64,000 bases of DNA from Lactococcus paracarnosus (GCF_006770285.1 NZ_CP017195.1:1860001-1924000); one strand, 5' to 3'; numbered from the stretch's first letter, positions 18,708 through 26,436 are shown. Notes: generated from the sequence alone by a model not told the origin. Program-made: numbers and translations.

Positions 18708-18737
18708 AAAAGTGTATAAACTATATTATACACTTTT
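18708..18737. promoter_or_regulatory. Palindromic operator overlapping the LysR gene promoter
   Basis: AAAAGTGTATAA and TTATACACTTTT form a perfect 12-bp inverted repeat around ACTATA, 13-42 nt upstream of the LysR ATG. On the minus strand the repeat contains TATAAT, so a bound protein would occlude the promoter. It has no T-run after it, which makes a terminator for yjbR less likely. Confidence 0.65.
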
Positions 18738-18766
18738 ATCCTTTTTCACCATTTTTTGATAATCAC

Positions 18767-19138
18767 TTAGCCAAGTGCTAAATCAGCGATTTCTTTTTGT
18801 CTCTTTTTCGTTAAGCCTTTTAAGACTAAGTCATAGGATGCTTTGATCATCATTTTCATCGTCTCATCGGGTACTTGGTTCGCTAGTAAATCAATCGAGT
18901 TCCAATGTAACTTATTCATATAGTAACCAGGTACAATAGTCTCATACTGCTCACGTAACAATTCACCATCTTCTGGTTTAAGCTTTACTGTCAAAATAGG
19001 CTTTCCAGATTTATCAGTACCCATCATACCAAATAGCTTATCATCAATCAGCAGACGAGTTGCACCCCACTCAGCCTTATAATCTGTTTTGGCAGCAGGA
19101 AAAGTCAAGGCATATTGGCATATTTCAGATACTTGCAT
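18767..19138 (-). CDS. YjbR/MmcQ-family protein
   Basis: 123 residues, the normal length. FPAAKTDYKAEWGATRLLID, GKPILTVKLKPEDGELLREQ, VPGYYMNKLHWNSI and KASYDLVLKGLTKK are hallmarks of the CyaY-like fold YjbR family, annotated as possible DNA-binding proteins of unknown function. It begins 20 nt after a small HTH gene, so the two are likely co-transcribed. No ligand or enzymatic residue can be named. Confidence 0.85.
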   Translation of the reverse strand: MQVSEICQYALTFPAAKTDYKAEWGATRLLIDDKLFGMMGTDKSGKPILTVKLKPEDGELLREQYETIVPGYYMNKLHWNSIDLLANQVPDETMKMMIKASYDLVLKGLTKKRQKEIADLALG

Positions 19139-19158
19139 ACGAGCTCCTTTACAAAGCG

Positions 19159-19440
19159 TTACGATACAGGTGATTTTTGTTTTCTATTTTCCCAAAGCTC
19201 ACAGCTATATTTTTCACACCACAAGTCAAAATTTTCTTCATCAGATTTGGTTTGCTTGATAAAAATATCATCTACTTCGACATTCAGTGCTTTAGCAATT
19301 TTAAACGCTAAATCTAATGACGGATCATATTTATTATTCTCTACTGCGTTGATTGATTGGCGAGTTGAGTGTGTCAATCTTGCCAAATCTTCTTGAGAAA
19401 ACTTCATCGCTTTACGTAATTTCTTAATGTTATTTTCCAT
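19159..19440 (-). CDS. Small HTH (XRE) regulator
   Basis: 93 residues from ATG 19440, which directly follows GAGGGGCT; a longer in-frame start at 19479 lacks a ribosome binding site. MENNIKKLRKAMKFSQEDLA, TRQSINAVENNKYDPSLDLA and IAKALNVEVDDIF form a YozG/Cro-like HTH of about 66 residues. A short acidic-aromatic tail with LWCEKYSCELW follows. It is probably the promoter-proximal gene of a two-gene unit with yjbR, and could regulate that unit. Confidence 0.85.
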   Translation of the reverse strand: MENNIKKLRKAMKFSQEDLARLTHSTRQSINAVENNKYDPSLDLAFKIAKALNVEVDDIFIKQTKSDEENFDLWCEKYSCELWENRKQKSPVS

Positions 19441-19745
19441 AGCCCCTCTACTTTCTATAGTGTCATTTCTATCACTCAACTAGTAAACTAAACTATATGA
19501 TGCTACTAGCGATTATCTCTTACCTCATACAACAAACAACGACTATTGCTAAGTCTGCTTACTTGTTTTTTAAAAAACTGAGTGGGTCATTTCATGACTA
19601 TTTTTTGGTATTTCTTCATTTTTTGTCAAAAGACCTTTACGCTCTAATTGTAATATAAATTCGTATTTTTGACAAGGAAATGGGATTAAAAAATCTGTCA
19701 TCATTGACAGATTCATTAACTACATATTAGAAGTTTTTTTGTTAT
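19441..19745. other. Intergenic region between the HTH gene and metI
   Basis: No gene seen. It should contain the promoter of the HTH-yjbR pair at its left part (around 19480) and it ends with the metQNI terminator. Confidence 0.5.
19687..19713 (-). terminator. Terminator of the metQNI operon
   Basis: AATCTGTCA/TGACAGATT 9-bp stem with a 4-nt loop, followed on the minus strand by TTTT. Confidence 0.78.
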
Positions 19746-20420
19746 TTAACGTCCCTTTGAGGCTAACTTAACAGCCAAATTACCAATTAATTGCGTGATA
19801 AAAACAATAATTAATACCAAGATCAATGACATAAATGTCACGTCTTTTTGATTTCTTTGATAGCCGACTTGAATCGCCATGGCACCTAAACCACCACCAC
19901 CAACGATACCAGCCATGGCAGTTAAGCCAATCAGATTAATAATTGTAAAACTAGATGCACGAATAATTGAAACCAAACCTTCTTTTAAATAAACTCGGAA
20001 AATAATACCGAAAGTTCCTACACCCATGGCACGCGCTGCTTCTACCACACCTGGATCTACTTCTAATAAGGCATTTTGAATTTGACGTGCAAAGAAAGGA
20101 ATTGTTCCGATGACGATCGGCACCGTTACGGCTGTCGTCCCAACACTCGTGTGCACAATCAAGCGCGTAAAGGGTACGATGATAGCTAGCAAAATAATGA
20201 AAGGAATTGAGCGACCTATATCAACTAATTTATCTAAAATAAGGTAAATCACTCGGTTTGGTGTTAAGCCATCTTTGTTTGTAACCAGCAATACAATCCC
20301 GATTATTAAGCCAATAATACCTGCTATAATGCCAGATACAATGATCATTTGCAAACTTTCAAAAGTCGCAACCCGAATATCTGGCCATATTTGGTTTACA
20401 TTTGGAAATAGCTTATCCAT
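19746..20420 (-). CDS. metI: Methionine ABC transporter permease
   Basis: 224 residues with five membrane segments and the binding-protein-dependent transport EAA loop (EAARAMGVGTFGIIFRVYLK). LIGLTAMAGIVGGGGLGAMA is characteristic of MetI permeases. It forms the membrane channel of the D/L-methionine importer with MetN and MetQ. Its start overlaps the metN stop by one base, so translation is coupled. Family relatives also import methionine derivatives. Confidence 0.93.
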   Translation of the reverse strand: MDKLFPNVNQIWPDIRVATFESLQMIIVSGIIAGIIGLIIGIVLLVTNKDGLTPNRVIYLILDKLVDIGRSIPFIILLAIIVPFTRLIVHTSVGTTAVTVPIVIGTIPFFARQIQNALLEVDPGVVEAARAMGVGTFGIIFRVYLKEGLVSIIRASSFTIINLIGLTAMAGIVGGGGLGAMAIQVGYQRNQKDVTFMSLILVLIIVFITQLIGNLAVKLASKGR

Positions 20421-21457
20421 CAGACGATTACCTCCTTATTTTCAGTACGGACAACTTTTGAAATCCGTACCCCTTGCTCAGCTAGATAAGCACTTACTTC
20501 TGTCAGATTTGGTTCTTGACCACTTGCGTCTTCTAGTGTGACAAGGAGAGTACCAATCGGTACATTTTGTAAAAATTCGATATTACCATATAAGATATCT
20601 GCTGTAACAGCAAAGCGCTTGAAGAGCTCAATAATAATCGGCTCTGCTGCATTGGAAAACTTGAGTTCATATACTGTTTTATCCGTATAGCGTAATAATT
20701 TCTTCTCAGCTTGTTCTACATGCGTTGCTGTTCTAATAAAGTCTCGTGTTAGTGGCGCTTTAGGCTCGTCAAAGATATCAACGACACGACCATGCTCAAT
20801 GACACGACCATTTTCCATGACGGCGACTTTGTTACAGATTTCCTTGACAACCTGCATTTCGTGCGTAATAATCACGATCGTAATCCCTAATTTTTGATTG
20901 ACTTCTTGTAGTAATTCAAGTATTGCTAAAGTCGTTTTAGGATCTAATGCTGACGTTGCTTCATCACAAAGTAGTATTTTAGGGTCATTAGCTAGCGCAC
21001 GCGCAATCGCGACACGTTGCTTTTGACCGCCTGATAATTTGTTAGGATAAGCATCCTTCTTATCCAAAATCCCAACTAAACTTAATAAATGATCCACCTT
21101 GGCTGCTATTTCTTGTTTTGACAAGCCAGAGCCTTTCAGAGGAAAGGCGACATTATCAGCAATCGTACGTGATGTCATCAAATTAAAATGTTGAAAAATC
21201 ATGCCAATCTTCTTGCGTTCCTCACGTAAAGCACGAGGCGATAGCTCGACAAGGTTTTTTCCTTCAACGATAACTTTACCAGTTGTTGGTTTCTGAAGTA
21301 AGTTAATCACACGAACTAGTGTCGACTTACCAGCACCAGAATAGCCAACGATACCGTATATGTCTCCCTTATCTACCTGAAGAGAGACTTGGTCGACAGC
21401 AACTACCTCACTATTTTTTTGTGTGAATCTCACACTAATATCCGTTAAATTTATCAT
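20420..21457 (-). CDS. metN: Methionine ABC transporter ATP-binding protein
   Basis: 345 residues. Walker A is GIVGYSGAGKST, the signature is LSGGQKQR, and Walker B is ILLCDEATSALD. The C-terminal 80 residues form the NIL/ACT-like domain, which in E. coli MetN binds methionine and inhibits transport, so feedback control by internal methionine is expected. It lies downstream of metQ, separated by 109 nt that contain an intercistronic hairpin. Confidence 0.95.
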   Translation of the reverse strand: MINLTDISVRFTQKNSEVVAVDQVSLQVDKGDIYGIVGYSGAGKSTLVRVINLLQKPTTGKVIVEGKNLVELSPRALREERKKIGMIFQHFNLMTSRTIADNVAFPLKGSGLSKQEIAAKVDHLLSLVGILDKKDAYPNKLSGGQKQRVAIARALANDPKILLCDEATSALDPKTTLAILELLQEVNQKLGITIVIITHEMQVVKEICNKVAVMENGRVIEHGRVVDIFDEPKAPLTRDFIRTATHVEQAEKKLLRYTDKTVYELKFSNAAEPIIIELFKRFAVTADILYGNIEFLQNVPIGTLLVTLEDASGQEPNLTEVSAYLAEQGVRISKVVRTENKEVIV

Positions 21458-21513
21458 ATGATTATTCTACCATTTTCTAAGATAATCTGTTCATCCTTTT
21501 TATTAAATATGAC

Positions 21514-21539
21514 AAAAGCTTGAGTATCAACTCAAGCTT
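21514..21539 (-). terminator. Intercistronic hairpin between metQ and metN
   Basis: AAGCTTGAGT/ACTCAAGCTT is a perfect 10-bp stem with a 4-nt loop; the following TTGTC on the minus strand is a poor U-tract. It may reduce read-through or stabilise metQ mRNA, so that more binding protein than transporter is made. Confidence 0.6.
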
Positions 21540-21566
21540 AGCCTAATCCTATCTACCTTGTTTACC

Positions 21567-22409
21567 TTACTTTGTTGTATCCCAAGCAGGATAATCATTT
21601 GTTGATTGAATAATTTTAGCAATTTCTGGTGTTTGGTAGGCTTTCAAAATTTTCTTGAAATCTTCCTTATTTTTGTCTTCTTTACGTACAGCGATGATAT
21701 TTTTATAGAGTTCGCTGACTTTGTCTAAGTGGTCAGTATCAATGTAGATCGCTGACTTTTTAGGTGTTGTATGTAACTGGTCAGTCACATAGTTGGTATT
21801 GATAAAGGCCGCTGTCACATCTGGTAATGTCGATACCAATTGGTCTGCTTGAATGGCTTTAATCTCAATTTTAGTTTTATAAGACGCAATGTCTTTTACA
21901 TCTGGTGATTCAGGCGCATCTGCTTTAAGTTTAATGACACCGAGTGCTTGAAGTGCTTGTAAAGCACGACCACCATTTGTTGGGTCATTAGGGATTGCAA
22001 CTTTATCGCCATCTTTCAATTCTTTTGGATCTTTAATTTTATCAGAGTAAAGACCAAAAGGTGAAATGATCGTAAAGCCAACATAAGTCAGATCTTTTTT
22101 ATTTTCTTTATTATAGTTGTTGAGGTAGGCAACGTGTTGGAAGCTGTTCAAATCAAGCGACCCATCCGCGAGTGCTGGATTTTCTTCTGTATACCCACTA
22201 AATAATTTCACGTCAATTTTAATTTTGTCTTTTTTCAATGAATCACTAACTTTTTGCCAGATTTCTTTTTGTTGATCACTAGCGACACCCACAGTATACG
22301 TTTTGACACCGTCTTTGCTAGCATCTGATTTTTTAGCACCACATGCTGCAAGTGATGCGACTGCAAAGATAGCGATAAGTCCTGTCGCAACTTTAGTCCA
22401 TTTTTTCAT
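21567..22409 (-). CDS. metQ: Methionine-binding lipoprotein
   Basis: 280 residues. Signal peptide with the lipobox LAAC, so C23 is lipidated and the protein is anchored outside the membrane. The NLPA/MetQ fold is evident from FSGYTEENPALADGSLDLNS, VAIPNDPTNGGRALQALQAL and AAFINTNYV. It delivers methionine (possibly oligopeptides or sulfoxides) to MetI-MetN. First gene of the operon; the leader contains TTAGT-GTTAT-ACTAA at about 22458-22472, a short inverted repeat near a possible -10. No S-box or T-box leader was recognised. Confidence 0.94.
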   Translation of the reverse strand: MKKWTKVATGLIAIFAVASLAACGAKKSDASKDGVKTYTVGVASDQQKEIWQKVSDSLKKDKIKIDVKLFSGYTEENPALADGSLDLNSFQHVAYLNNYNKENKKDLTYVGFTIISPFGLYSDKIKDPKELKDGDKVAIPNDPTNGGRALQALQALGVIKLKADAPESPDVKDIASYKTKIEIKAIQADQLVSTLPDVTAAFINTNYVTDQLHTTPKKSAIYIDTDHLDKVSELYKNIIAVRKEDKNKEDFKKILKAYQTPEIAKIIQSTNDYPAWDTTK

Positions 22410-22522
22410 AATTCTTTTCCCCCATAAATTCCTGTTTGATTAGTTGACTAGGATTAGTATAACACTAAGTTGCACAGGTGCGTCTTATTGATTTTTTATA
22501 ACAGACTTTAAATTTTTCTATA

Positions 22523-23377
22523 TCAAATACGGTCATAATTCCCTTTAATCGTCTGAATACTGACTTGTAATCGTTTTCTCTCAGTACTTGAGAGCGAGGG
22601 AATTACACGCTCCACCACACCTTGTTCCAAAGATATTTTTACTAGCGTACTATAATAGCAACCTGCTGTTTCATCGTAGGACGAAATCGGCAAAAGTTCC
22701 CCAGTGTCTTGTTCTAGGACACTGATTATCCTAGCGACACTTGAGGCGATACCAAACGCAGTATGCTGCTTGGCTGCATATATCTCCCATCCCGTCTTGG
22801 CTGCTAATTTTTCAATCACATCCGACACATCAAGAGCAACCTGGCTCTCACCATGTTCTCCAATCACCAAAACATCATCACGGCCAGATCGATTCATGAG
22901 TCGATTCGTATCAATTAATGTCCCACTCCCGATGACTTTTCGCTTGTCACTCCCAGTTAATTCTGCTAGATACAAGGCAATAACATCACAGGGATTGGTA
23001 ACAGAAATGATCACGCCTGAAAATCCTGACGCTACGATTTTAGGTGCAACGTCTTCAACAATCTTCGATGTGACACGTAATTCTGCAAGCCGATCTGTCG
23101 CATTTTCTAAAACAGTAATATCTCCTGCACAAAAGACGAGTATGTCGGCAGTCTTAAGCGCTGCATAATCATCCTTGATGAGTACAACTTTATTTGGTAA
23201 ATTGTGTATGGTATCTGATAATTCCAAATACTCCGCTTGGACTTTCATTTTATTTTCATCAAGTAATACCAATTCATCAGCTAATCCTTGTAGGCATAAA
23301 GTATAGGCCAAAGTTGACCCTACATGCCCTACCCCGATAATTCCGATTCTCATTTTTTTCACACTTTCTTTTTTCAT
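22523..23377 (-). CDS. L-2-hydroxyacid dehydrogenase of the lactate/L-2-hydroxyisocaproate family
   Basis: 284 residues, shorter than the usual 305-325. The NAD fold starts GIIGVGHVGSTLAYTL; ISVTNPCDVIALYL, GSGTLIDTNRLMNR and IGEHGES hold the catalytic residues (Asp-Arg pair and catalytic His). The loop reads TDRLAELRVTSKIVEDV, closer to L-2-hydroxyisocaproate dehydrogenase of lactobacilli (GDRFAEL) than to glycolytic lactate dehydrogenases, and NPC replaces the usual NPV. A 2-oxo acid from amino acid breakdown is the likely substrate. ATG 23377 or ATG 23353 may be the start; neither has a strong ribosome binding site. The gap in length lies before GEHG. Confidence 0.8.
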   Translation of the reverse strand: MKKESVKKMRIGIIGVGHVGSTLAYTLCLQGLADELVLLDENKMKVQAEYLELSDTIHNLPNKVVLIKDDYAALKTADILVFCAGDITVLENATDRLAELRVTSKIVEDVAPKIVASGFSGVIISVTNPCDVIALYLAELTGSDKRKVIGSGTLIDTNRLMNRSGRDDVLVIGEHGESQVALDVSDVIEKLAAKTGWEIYAAKQHTAFGIASSVARIISVLEQDTGELLPISSYDETAGCYYSTLVKISLEQGVVERVIPSLSSTERKRLQVSIQTIKGNYDRI

Positions 23378-23381
23378 ATGC

Positions 23382-23410
23382 TTGCAATTCTATACGTATC
23401 ATGATAAACT
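23382..23410 (+). promoter_or_regulatory. Predicted thiT promoter
   Basis: TTGCAA, 17-nt spacer, TAAACT; transcription would begin about 10 nt before the TPP riboswitch. Confidence 0.6.
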
Positions 23411-23427
23411 AATGGAGTAAAAAATAC

Positions 23428-23510
23428 AAACACAAGGGGTACCGCATGGGCGGTTGAGATTTACCCTCAGAACCTGATGCGGTTAATACCGCCGTAGGGA
23501 TGTGTCGATT
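23428..23510 (+). promoter_or_regulatory. TPP riboswitch (THI element)
   Basis: The conserved blocks of the thiamine-pyrophosphate aptamer are visible in order: ACAAGGGGTACCGCATGGGC, GGTTGAGATTTACCCTCAGA, ACCTGATGCGGTTAATACCG and CGTAGGGATGTGT. P1 can form from AAACACA with TGTGT. It precedes the thiamine transporter gene thiT, which it should switch off at high TPP. Confidence 0.95.
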
Positions 23511-23550
23511 TGATCATTGTTTATCATGATTGATCAACTCGCTTCTGATG

Positions 23551-23583
23551 ACCCCTCCTTGTGAATTATAAGGAGATTTTTTT
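23551..23583 (+). promoter_or_regulatory. Expression platform of the thiT riboswitch
   Basis: CTCCTT (23555-23560) pairs with AAGGAG (23570-23575), which is the thiT Shine-Dalgarno sequence, and seven T follow at once. The hairpin can therefore act as a terminator and as a ribosome-binding-site sequestor. ACCCC-TC-CTTGT could alternatively pair with ACAAGGGGT of the aptamer. Confidence 0.75.
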
Positions 23584-24126
23584 ATGTCGCAAAAACAAGT
23601 CTTTAGCATTCGCACCCTAGCAGAAATTGCTATCGTTGCTGCTCTCGCCATGGCACTTTCGCTAATCCCACTCCAAGTGATGTGGTTTGAGATTAGTCTA
23701 GGCACACTACTTATCGCCCTGATTGCTCTTCGTCACGGGACACTTATCGGCATCATAACAGGTCTCATCTGGGGACTGCTACATTTTGTTCTCGGCAAGG
23801 TTTATTTTTTAAGTGTGCCACAGGTACTCATCGAATATGTCCTGGCATTTTCTTTTGCCGGGTTTGCTGGACTGGCAAGGCAACCCTTTATCAAAACGGG
23901 TAAAGATCGCTTTATTGTACTAGCAGTGGTATTAGGCGCTTTGGCTAAATATTTTTGGCACTTTGTCGCGGGGGTTATTTTTTGGAGTGACTATGCCTGG
24001 AAGGGCTGGGGCGCAGTAAGTTACTCGCTAATTATCAATGGTGTCAGTTGCCTACTCACACTGATCGTAGGCAGTATCATTCTACTCGTCATCAAAAAAG
24101 CAGCACCAAAACTTTTTAAAGTTTAA
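23584..24126 (+). CDS. thiT: Thiamine-specific S component of an ECF transporter
   Basis: 180 residues, six membrane segments. The ThiT thiamine-binding residues are recognisable: the tryptophan in QVMWFEISLG, the VLIEY motif, FWHFVAGVIFWSDYAW and the ING motif. It binds thiamine with high affinity and works with the shared EcfA-EcfA'-EcfT module, encoded elsewhere. AAGGAG lies 8 nt before the ATG. TPP riboswitch control supports the assignment; a bidirectional-looking terminator follows. Confidence 0.96.
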   Translation: MSQKQVFSIRTLAEIAIVAALAMALSLIPLQVMWFEISLGTLLIALIALRHGTLIGIITGLIWGLLHFVLGKVYFLSVPQVLIEYVLAFSFAGFAGLARQPFIKTGKDRFIVLAVVLGALAKYFWHFVAGVIFWSDYAWKGWGAVSYSLIINGVSCLLTLIVGSIILLVIKKAAPKLFKV

Positions 24127-24136
24127 ACATAGCATG

Positions 24137-24162
24137 AAAAGTGTGATCGCTCACACTTTTTT
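24137..24162 (+). terminator. Terminator of thiT
   Basis: AAAAGTGTGA-TCGC-TCACACTTTT stem-loop followed by further T. Confidence 0.88.
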
Positions 24163-24264
24163 GATATCTTTGATTTATTTGATATAATAATAACATTAGT
24201 GTATTTTTAGGCAATGTCTAACATATACCTGATAAATAAAGTAAATAAAGGTGGTTACATATCA

Positions 24265-25104
24265 ATGTCATGGTTAATTAGGCTCATCAAAGGTGTCATC
24301 ATAGCACTTGGTTTTATCCTGCCAGGTGTTTCGGGCGGCGTCCTTGCTGCTATCCTAGGCTTATACGAACGCATGCTTGGCTTTCTTGCGCATATTCGTG
24401 AAAACTTCAAGGCAAACTTCCTCTACTTTTTACCTGTGGGTATTGGTGGGGTTTTAGGTGTTGGTCTATTATCCCGGCCACTAGAATTTCTATTGGTTCA
24501 CTATCAGGTGATTGTCCTTTGGGGATTTTCAGGTGCCATCATCGGTAGCTTACCATCACTATGGCAAGAATCGGAAAAAGAAAGTAAGCGTGATAAAGCG
24601 GACTTGGCTTGGTTAATCGGCACCTTTGTCATCAGTCTCGTCTTCTTATACACCCTGCCCTATCTCTTTGGCACATTACCAGCTAATTTTGCTACCTTCA
24701 TCTTAGCCGGAGCCCTAATCGCATTAGGGGTACTAGTGCCTGGCCTATCGCCATCAAATCTACTCTTAATTTTGGGCCTCTACTCTCCTATGTTGATAGG
24801 GTTTAAAAACTTCGATTTACTCAATGTGTTTCTCCCCATCGCAATCGGCGGTGCCCTCGCTATGTTCTGCTTTGCAAAAGGGATGGAATACCTTTTAACC
24901 ACCTATCATTCACGTGTCTTTCATTTTATTATAGGGATAGTCTGTGCATCAACCATTTTAATTCTCGTACCTAATCCACAAGCTGCTGAGAGTATCAGTT
25001 ACTCAGGAAGCACTTTAATTACCGGCTTACTTGCTATTGTATGTACAGCACTCGGTTTGATTTTAGGCTTATGGATGAGTCGACTTGAGGACAAATACAA
25101 ATGA
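24265..25104 (+). CDS. DUF368-family membrane protein (PopT-like undecaprenyl phosphate transporter)
   Basis: 279 residues with about eight to nine membrane segments. IIALGFILPGVSGGVLAAIL and its inverted echo LGVLVPGLSPSNLLLILGLY are the repeated PGxSxxx motifs of DUF368. Members of this family (PopT) have been shown to recycle undecaprenyl phosphate to the inner face of the membrane, next to DedA proteins. I use ATG 24265, which has AAAGGTGG upstream; an in-frame ATG at 24214 has none. The stop overlaps the next gene's start (ATGA), so both are translated together. The activity of this copy is inferred. Confidence 0.85.
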   Translation: MSWLIRLIKGVIIALGFILPGVSGGVLAAILGLYERMLGFLAHIRENFKANFLYFLPVGIGGVLGVGLLSRPLEFLLVHYQVIVLWGFSGAIIGSLPSLWQESEKESKRDKADLAWLIGTFVISLVFLYTLPYLFGTLPANFATFILAGALIALGVLVPGLSPSNLLLILGLYSPMLIGFKNFDLLNVFLPIAIGGALAMFCFAKGMEYLLTTYHSRVFHFIIGIVCASTILILVPNPQAAESISYSGSTLITGLLAIVCTALGLILGLWMSRLEDKYK

Positions 25105-25580
25105 AAAAACAAAAGCTAAAAAAGACGCTTGTCGATCAAATTCTGGATAAGGCTGGTATCGCGCACGACGCATTAGCCTTAAACGCACTTAAGGATGAGC
25201 TGCCAGATGATATCACTAAAGCTGACATCTATAAAACATTAGCCCTTACAAATGGGATTGATCCAATCATCGGTATTGTCCCATTAACAAGACATCTCTC
25301 TGAAAAAAAATTAGCCAAAGTCTCTGGTATGAAAAAAGTCAGTATGATTCCGCAAAAAGACTTGCAGAAAACAACTGGCTACATCCATGGTGCCAATAAT
25401 CCTGTCGGCATTCATCAAAAACATGCATTTCCCATTTATATCGATGAAATCGCCTTGTCAAAACCAGTTATGATTGTATCTGCTGGTGAAGTAGGCCGCA
25501 GCATTCGGATTCAACCTCAGCTACTTGCTGATTTCGTACATGCCAGCTTTGCTGATATCTCAGAAGCAGCACCTCACTAA
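25101..25580 (+). CDS. ybaK: YbaK/EbsC-type aminoacyl-tRNA deacylase
   Basis: 159 residues, cytoplasmic. The YbaK fold is shown by IYKTLALTNG, a LAKVSGMKKVSMIP stretch with the catalytic lysine region, and GYIHGANNPVGIHQKH. Members hydrolyse Cys-tRNA(Pro) formed by mischarging of prolyl-tRNA synthetase. The ATG overlaps the stop codon of the DUF368 gene by four bases (ATGA). There is no functional link known between the two genes. Confidence 0.9.
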   Translation: MKKQKLKKTLVDQILDKAGIAHDALALNALKDELPDDITKADIYKTLALTNGIDPIIGIVPLTRHLSEKKLAKVSGMKKVSMIPQKDLQKTTGYIHGANNPVGIHQKHAFPIYIDEIALSKPVMIVSAGEVGRSIRIQPQLLADFVHASFADISEAAPH

Positions 25581-25602
25581 ACGATCACATAGATCGTTTT
25601 TT
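25580..25602 (+). terminator. Terminator of ybaK
   Basis: AACGATC-ACATA-GATCGTT stem followed by TTTT, directly after the ybaK stop codon. Confidence 0.8.
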
Positions 25603-25608
25603 ATATGC

Positions 25609-25637
25609 TTGCTAATGTGATCGTTTTATTGTATACT
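25609..25637 (+). promoter_or_regulatory. Predicted bioY promoter
   Basis: TTGCTA, 17-nt spacer, TATACT. A palindrome lies just downstream where a repressor would block the start of transcription. Confidence 0.6.
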
Positions 25638-25649
25638 TAATTTATTATT

Positions 25650-25670
25650 TAGGTTTACAATTGAAACCTA
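25650..25670. promoter_or_regulatory. Palindrome at the bioY transcription start, candidate repressor site
   Basis: TAGGTTT-ACAATTG-AAACCTA, a perfect 7-bp inverted repeat beginning 12 nt after the -10 box. Biotin repressors of the BirA type control many bioY genes, but the spacing is shorter than in the usual BirA box, so the regulator is uncertain. Confidence 0.5.
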
Positions 25671-25684
25671 TTTCAGAAGGGACG

Positions 25685-25786
25685 ATGACCTTAACTTTAT
25701 CTATTATCATAATCAGTGGGCTATTTTACATAGGGCATCTCGATTCTATTTGGATATCTGTTAAGGCATCAGAAAACAAAAAATGA
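25685..25786 (+). CDS. 33-residue membrane peptide encoded in the bioY leader
   Basis: AAGGG lies 5 nt before ATG 25685, giving a short product beginning MTLTLSIIIISGLFYIGHLD and ending in KASENKK: one hydrophobic segment with a charged tail. Its TGA overlaps the bioY ATG (ATGA, 25783-25786), and bioY itself has no ribosome binding site, so translation of bioY probably depends on this ORF. It may be only a coupling peptide or a small partner of BioY. No homologue is known to me. Confidence 0.6.
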   Translation: MTLTLSIIIISGLFYIGHLDSIWISVKASENKK

Positions 25787-26358
25787 CGCATAATAAAACA
25801 CAACGCCTAGCAATTATCGCTATTGCTGCGGCTTTCCTAGCAATCTCAAGCCAAATTACCATCCCCTTACCCATCGTGCCACTGACGCTACAAACCCTTG
25901 CTGTCGGCATTATTGCCACTATACTTACGCCATTGGACAGTATACTTGCTATTCTTGTTTATCTAATTCTTGGTGCAATCGGGTTACCAGTATTTGCTGG
26001 TGGTGCTGCTGGATTCGGTGTCATTCTCGGACCAACAGGCGGATTTTTGATAGGCTTCTTATTTCAAGCACTACAGGTCGCTCAGTTAAGTAAACTGGCT
26101 CTCTTAGTGAAAACAGCACGTGGTAAATTAGCTTTATTCATCATTGCGAATCTGATTGGTACGATTTGGTGTTTGGCTATAGGAACCGCCTGGCTTGCAG
26201 TTGTTGCCCGCTTATCGCTTCAAGCAGGATTTAAGCTTGGCTTTCTACCCTTTATTATACCTGGTATTGTCAAGGCAATTCTTGCAGCAATCATCGCTTA
26301 CTATATCCGACGTGCATTGAAGTCTAATCGCTACTTCACTAGTAGCCATGTAAAGTAA
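25783..26358 (+). CDS. bioY: Biotin transporter BioY (ECF S component)
   Basis: 191 residues, six membrane segments. AISSQITIPLPIVPLTLQTL, GAIGLPVFAGGAAGFGVILG and GPTGGFLIGFLF are the conserved BioY stretches that form the biotin-binding side. It imports biotin, with the general ECF module if present. No Shine-Dalgarno is seen before the ATG (AACAAAAAATG); the upstream 33-codon ORF overlaps the start and likely supplies ribosomes. Confidence 0.94.
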   Translation: MTHNKTQRLAIIAIAAAFLAISSQITIPLPIVPLTLQTLAVGIIATILTPLDSILAILVYLILGAIGLPVFAGGAAGFGVILGPTGGFLIGFLFQALQVAQLSKLALLVKTARGKLALFIIANLIGTIWCLAIGTAWLAVVARLSLQAGFKLGFLPFIIPGIVKAILAAIIAYYIRRALKSNRYFTSSHVK

Positions 26359-26401
26359 GGCATGAGTGCTTTAAATTTTCATACTGTTTAATCAGATAGA
26401 G

Positions 26402-26430
26402 TTGTATTTTTCAGGCAAAAAAGCTAAAAT
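26402..26430 (+). promoter_or_regulatory. Promoter of the DUF3397 gene, predicted leaderless
   Basis: TTGTAT, 17-nt spacer, TAAAAT, then only 6 nt (AGTCTT) to the ATG at 26437. Normal initiation 7 nt after the -10 box would start the RNA at the A of the ATG. Confidence 0.65.
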
Positions 26431-26436
26431 AGTCTT

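Noticed and set aside
22410..22522. S-box or T-box riboswitch before metQ
   Set aside because: The leader is only about 110 nt and shows none of the conserved S-box or T-box blocks.
23399..23530. A 12-bp stem (ATCATGATAAAC with GTTTATCATGAT) closing the TPP riboswitch
   Set aside because: The left arm overlaps the predicted -10 box and would not be in the RNA, so the match is at most a DNA-level repeat.
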